Shown piece after piece: positions 5,083 through 5,612 of a stretch of DNA of 5,612 bases (the first letter of the stretch is position 1; the number at the start of each line of letters is the position of its first letter). The DNA comes from Planctomycetota bacterium (GTDB lineage: Bacteria; Planctomycetota; MHYJ01; JACPRB01): positions 1 to 5,612 of the forward strand of contig JAHFOZ010000230.1 of assembly GCA_023261405.1 (NCBI GenBank). Reading direction: 5' to 3'. A program made the translations under genes and the position numbers. The notes beneath the pieces were generated by a model that saw nothing but the letters and a program-made list of their open reading frames with translations, ran no database searches and had not been told where the DNA came from.

Positions 5083-5612
5083 TCAGGCATCGAACTTCAT
5101 GTCCTTGAGGTGGAGTTCCACGGACTCCGACCCCTGCCATTCGTTGATCTGGGGGGTGAAGGCCACCGAGACCGAGCGGGCGCGCTTGAGCGGCTCGAGG
5201 AGCCCGCCCATCCCGAAGCCCACGGCCCGCAGCCCCGCCCCGCCCTGCGTGAGGAAGAAGGTCAGGTGATTGTTGCGCTTGCCGATGAGGCGCGGCTCGC
5301 CCGCCACCTTGGCGTGGGAGACGGCCAGCGTGGGGACGGGATTGCCCGCGCCATGGGGGGCCAGGCGTTCCAGTTCGCGCACGACGGGGCGCGTCAGGGA
5401 CGCCAGGGGCACCTCGTCGTCCAGTTCCAGACGCGGCTGGAGGCGCTCGGGCGTGAGGAGCGCCCCCACGTGACGGAGCATCCGGCGGCGGAAGGCCTCG
5501 AGGTTCTCCACCCTGAGGGAGAGGCCCGCGGCCATCGCGTGGCCCCCGCCGGTGATGAGGAGGTCCCGGCAGGTCTCGAGCGCCTCGTGGAGGGGAAGGC
5601 CCTCGATGGTGC
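5083..5612 (-). CDS. recJ: Single-stranded-DNA-specific exonuclease RecJ, C-terminal part
   Basis: RecJ is a Mn/Mg-dependent 5'-to-3' single-strand DNA exonuclease of the DHH family, used in recombination repair, mismatch repair and base excision repair. Only the last 176 codons are inside the window; the catalytic DHH domain lies beyond the right edge. The visible part starts with TIEGLPLHEALETC, then GGGHAMAAGL, the DHHA1 glycine/histidine motif that binds the DNA strand. It continues with LERLAPHGAGNPVPTL, matching the RecJ PFGxGNPEP motif that leads into the OB-fold, and ends with the OB-fold strands, including VAFTPQINEWQGSESVELHLKD. The stop (TGA, complement of 5083-5085) comes where RecJ normally ends, so the C-terminus is complete. 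An ATG at 5535-5533 is the methionine inside GGGHAM and not a start. The neighbouring PHP gene lies 124 bp downstream on the same strand. Confidence 0.93.
   Translation of the reverse strand, partial: TIEGLPLHEALETCRDLLITGGGHAMAAGLSLRVENLEAFRRRMLRHVGALLTPERLQPRLELDDEVPLASLTRPVVRELERLAPHGAGNPVPTLAVSHAKVAGEPRLIGKRNNHLTFFLTQGGAGLRAVGFGMGGLLEPLKRARSVSVAFTPQINEWQGSESVELHLKDMKFDA

Noticed and set aside
4958..5140. A 60-codon minus-strand frame ending in a TGATG overlap with the PHP start
   Set aside because: It overlaps the recJ 3' end out of frame, has no SD or recognisable motif, and covers the repeats. The stop/start overlap is probably chance.
1..5612. CRISPR array, tRNA, rRNA, riboswitch or insertion sequence
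   Set aside because: I saw no regularly spaced repeats, cloverleaf-like segments, rRNA motifs, terminal inverted repeats or transposase motifs on either strand.

Overview
The window is a compact, high-GC bacterial chromosome segment. GC-ending codons dominate in every gene, intergenic gaps are short, and there are no mobile elements. It holds two housekeeping genes, mnmG for tRNA wobble-uridine modification and recJ for single-strand DNA repair (3' end of the gene only). The sequence alone does not fix the phylum. A gluzincin lipoprotein of the peptidase MA-like type next to a PHP-domain hydrolase would suit an uncultured Gram-negative-type lineage, but that is an inference.

Layout. Positions 1-144 carry, on the minus strand, what looks like the first 48 codons of a membrane-associated protein that runs off the left edge. 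A short AT-richer stretch (about 120-205) separates it from mnmG (206-1951, +) and appears to be a divergent promoter region; the best mnmG promoter implies a leaderless or nearly leaderless mRNA. The mnmG stop codon overlaps by one base the start of a glycosyltransferase of the GT-B/GT4 type (1951-2928, +). After a 55-bp gap with a perfect TATAAT box and a strong Shine-Dalgarno sequence comes a zinc metallopeptidase lipoprotein (2984-3850, +). This gene converges on a minus-strand PHP-domain phosphoesterase-like gene (3906-4958), and the 54-bp gap between them holds overlapping inverted repeats. Upstream of the PHP gene a 124-bp gap contains a candidate promoter and a pair of 25-bp-phased direct repeats. 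The 3' end of recJ (minus) fills the rest, to the right edge.

How the genes relate. mnmG and the glycosyltransferase look co-transcribed and translationally coupled, though nothing ties their functions. The peptidase and the PHP protein appear to be independent units; both are much richer in lysine than mnmG, the glycosyltransferase and the recJ fragment. I found no CRISPR array, tRNA, rRNA, insertion sequence or defence/toxin module. I do not see a convincing new multi-gene system; the points most worth checking are in promoter/leader architecture and diverged catalytic motifs.
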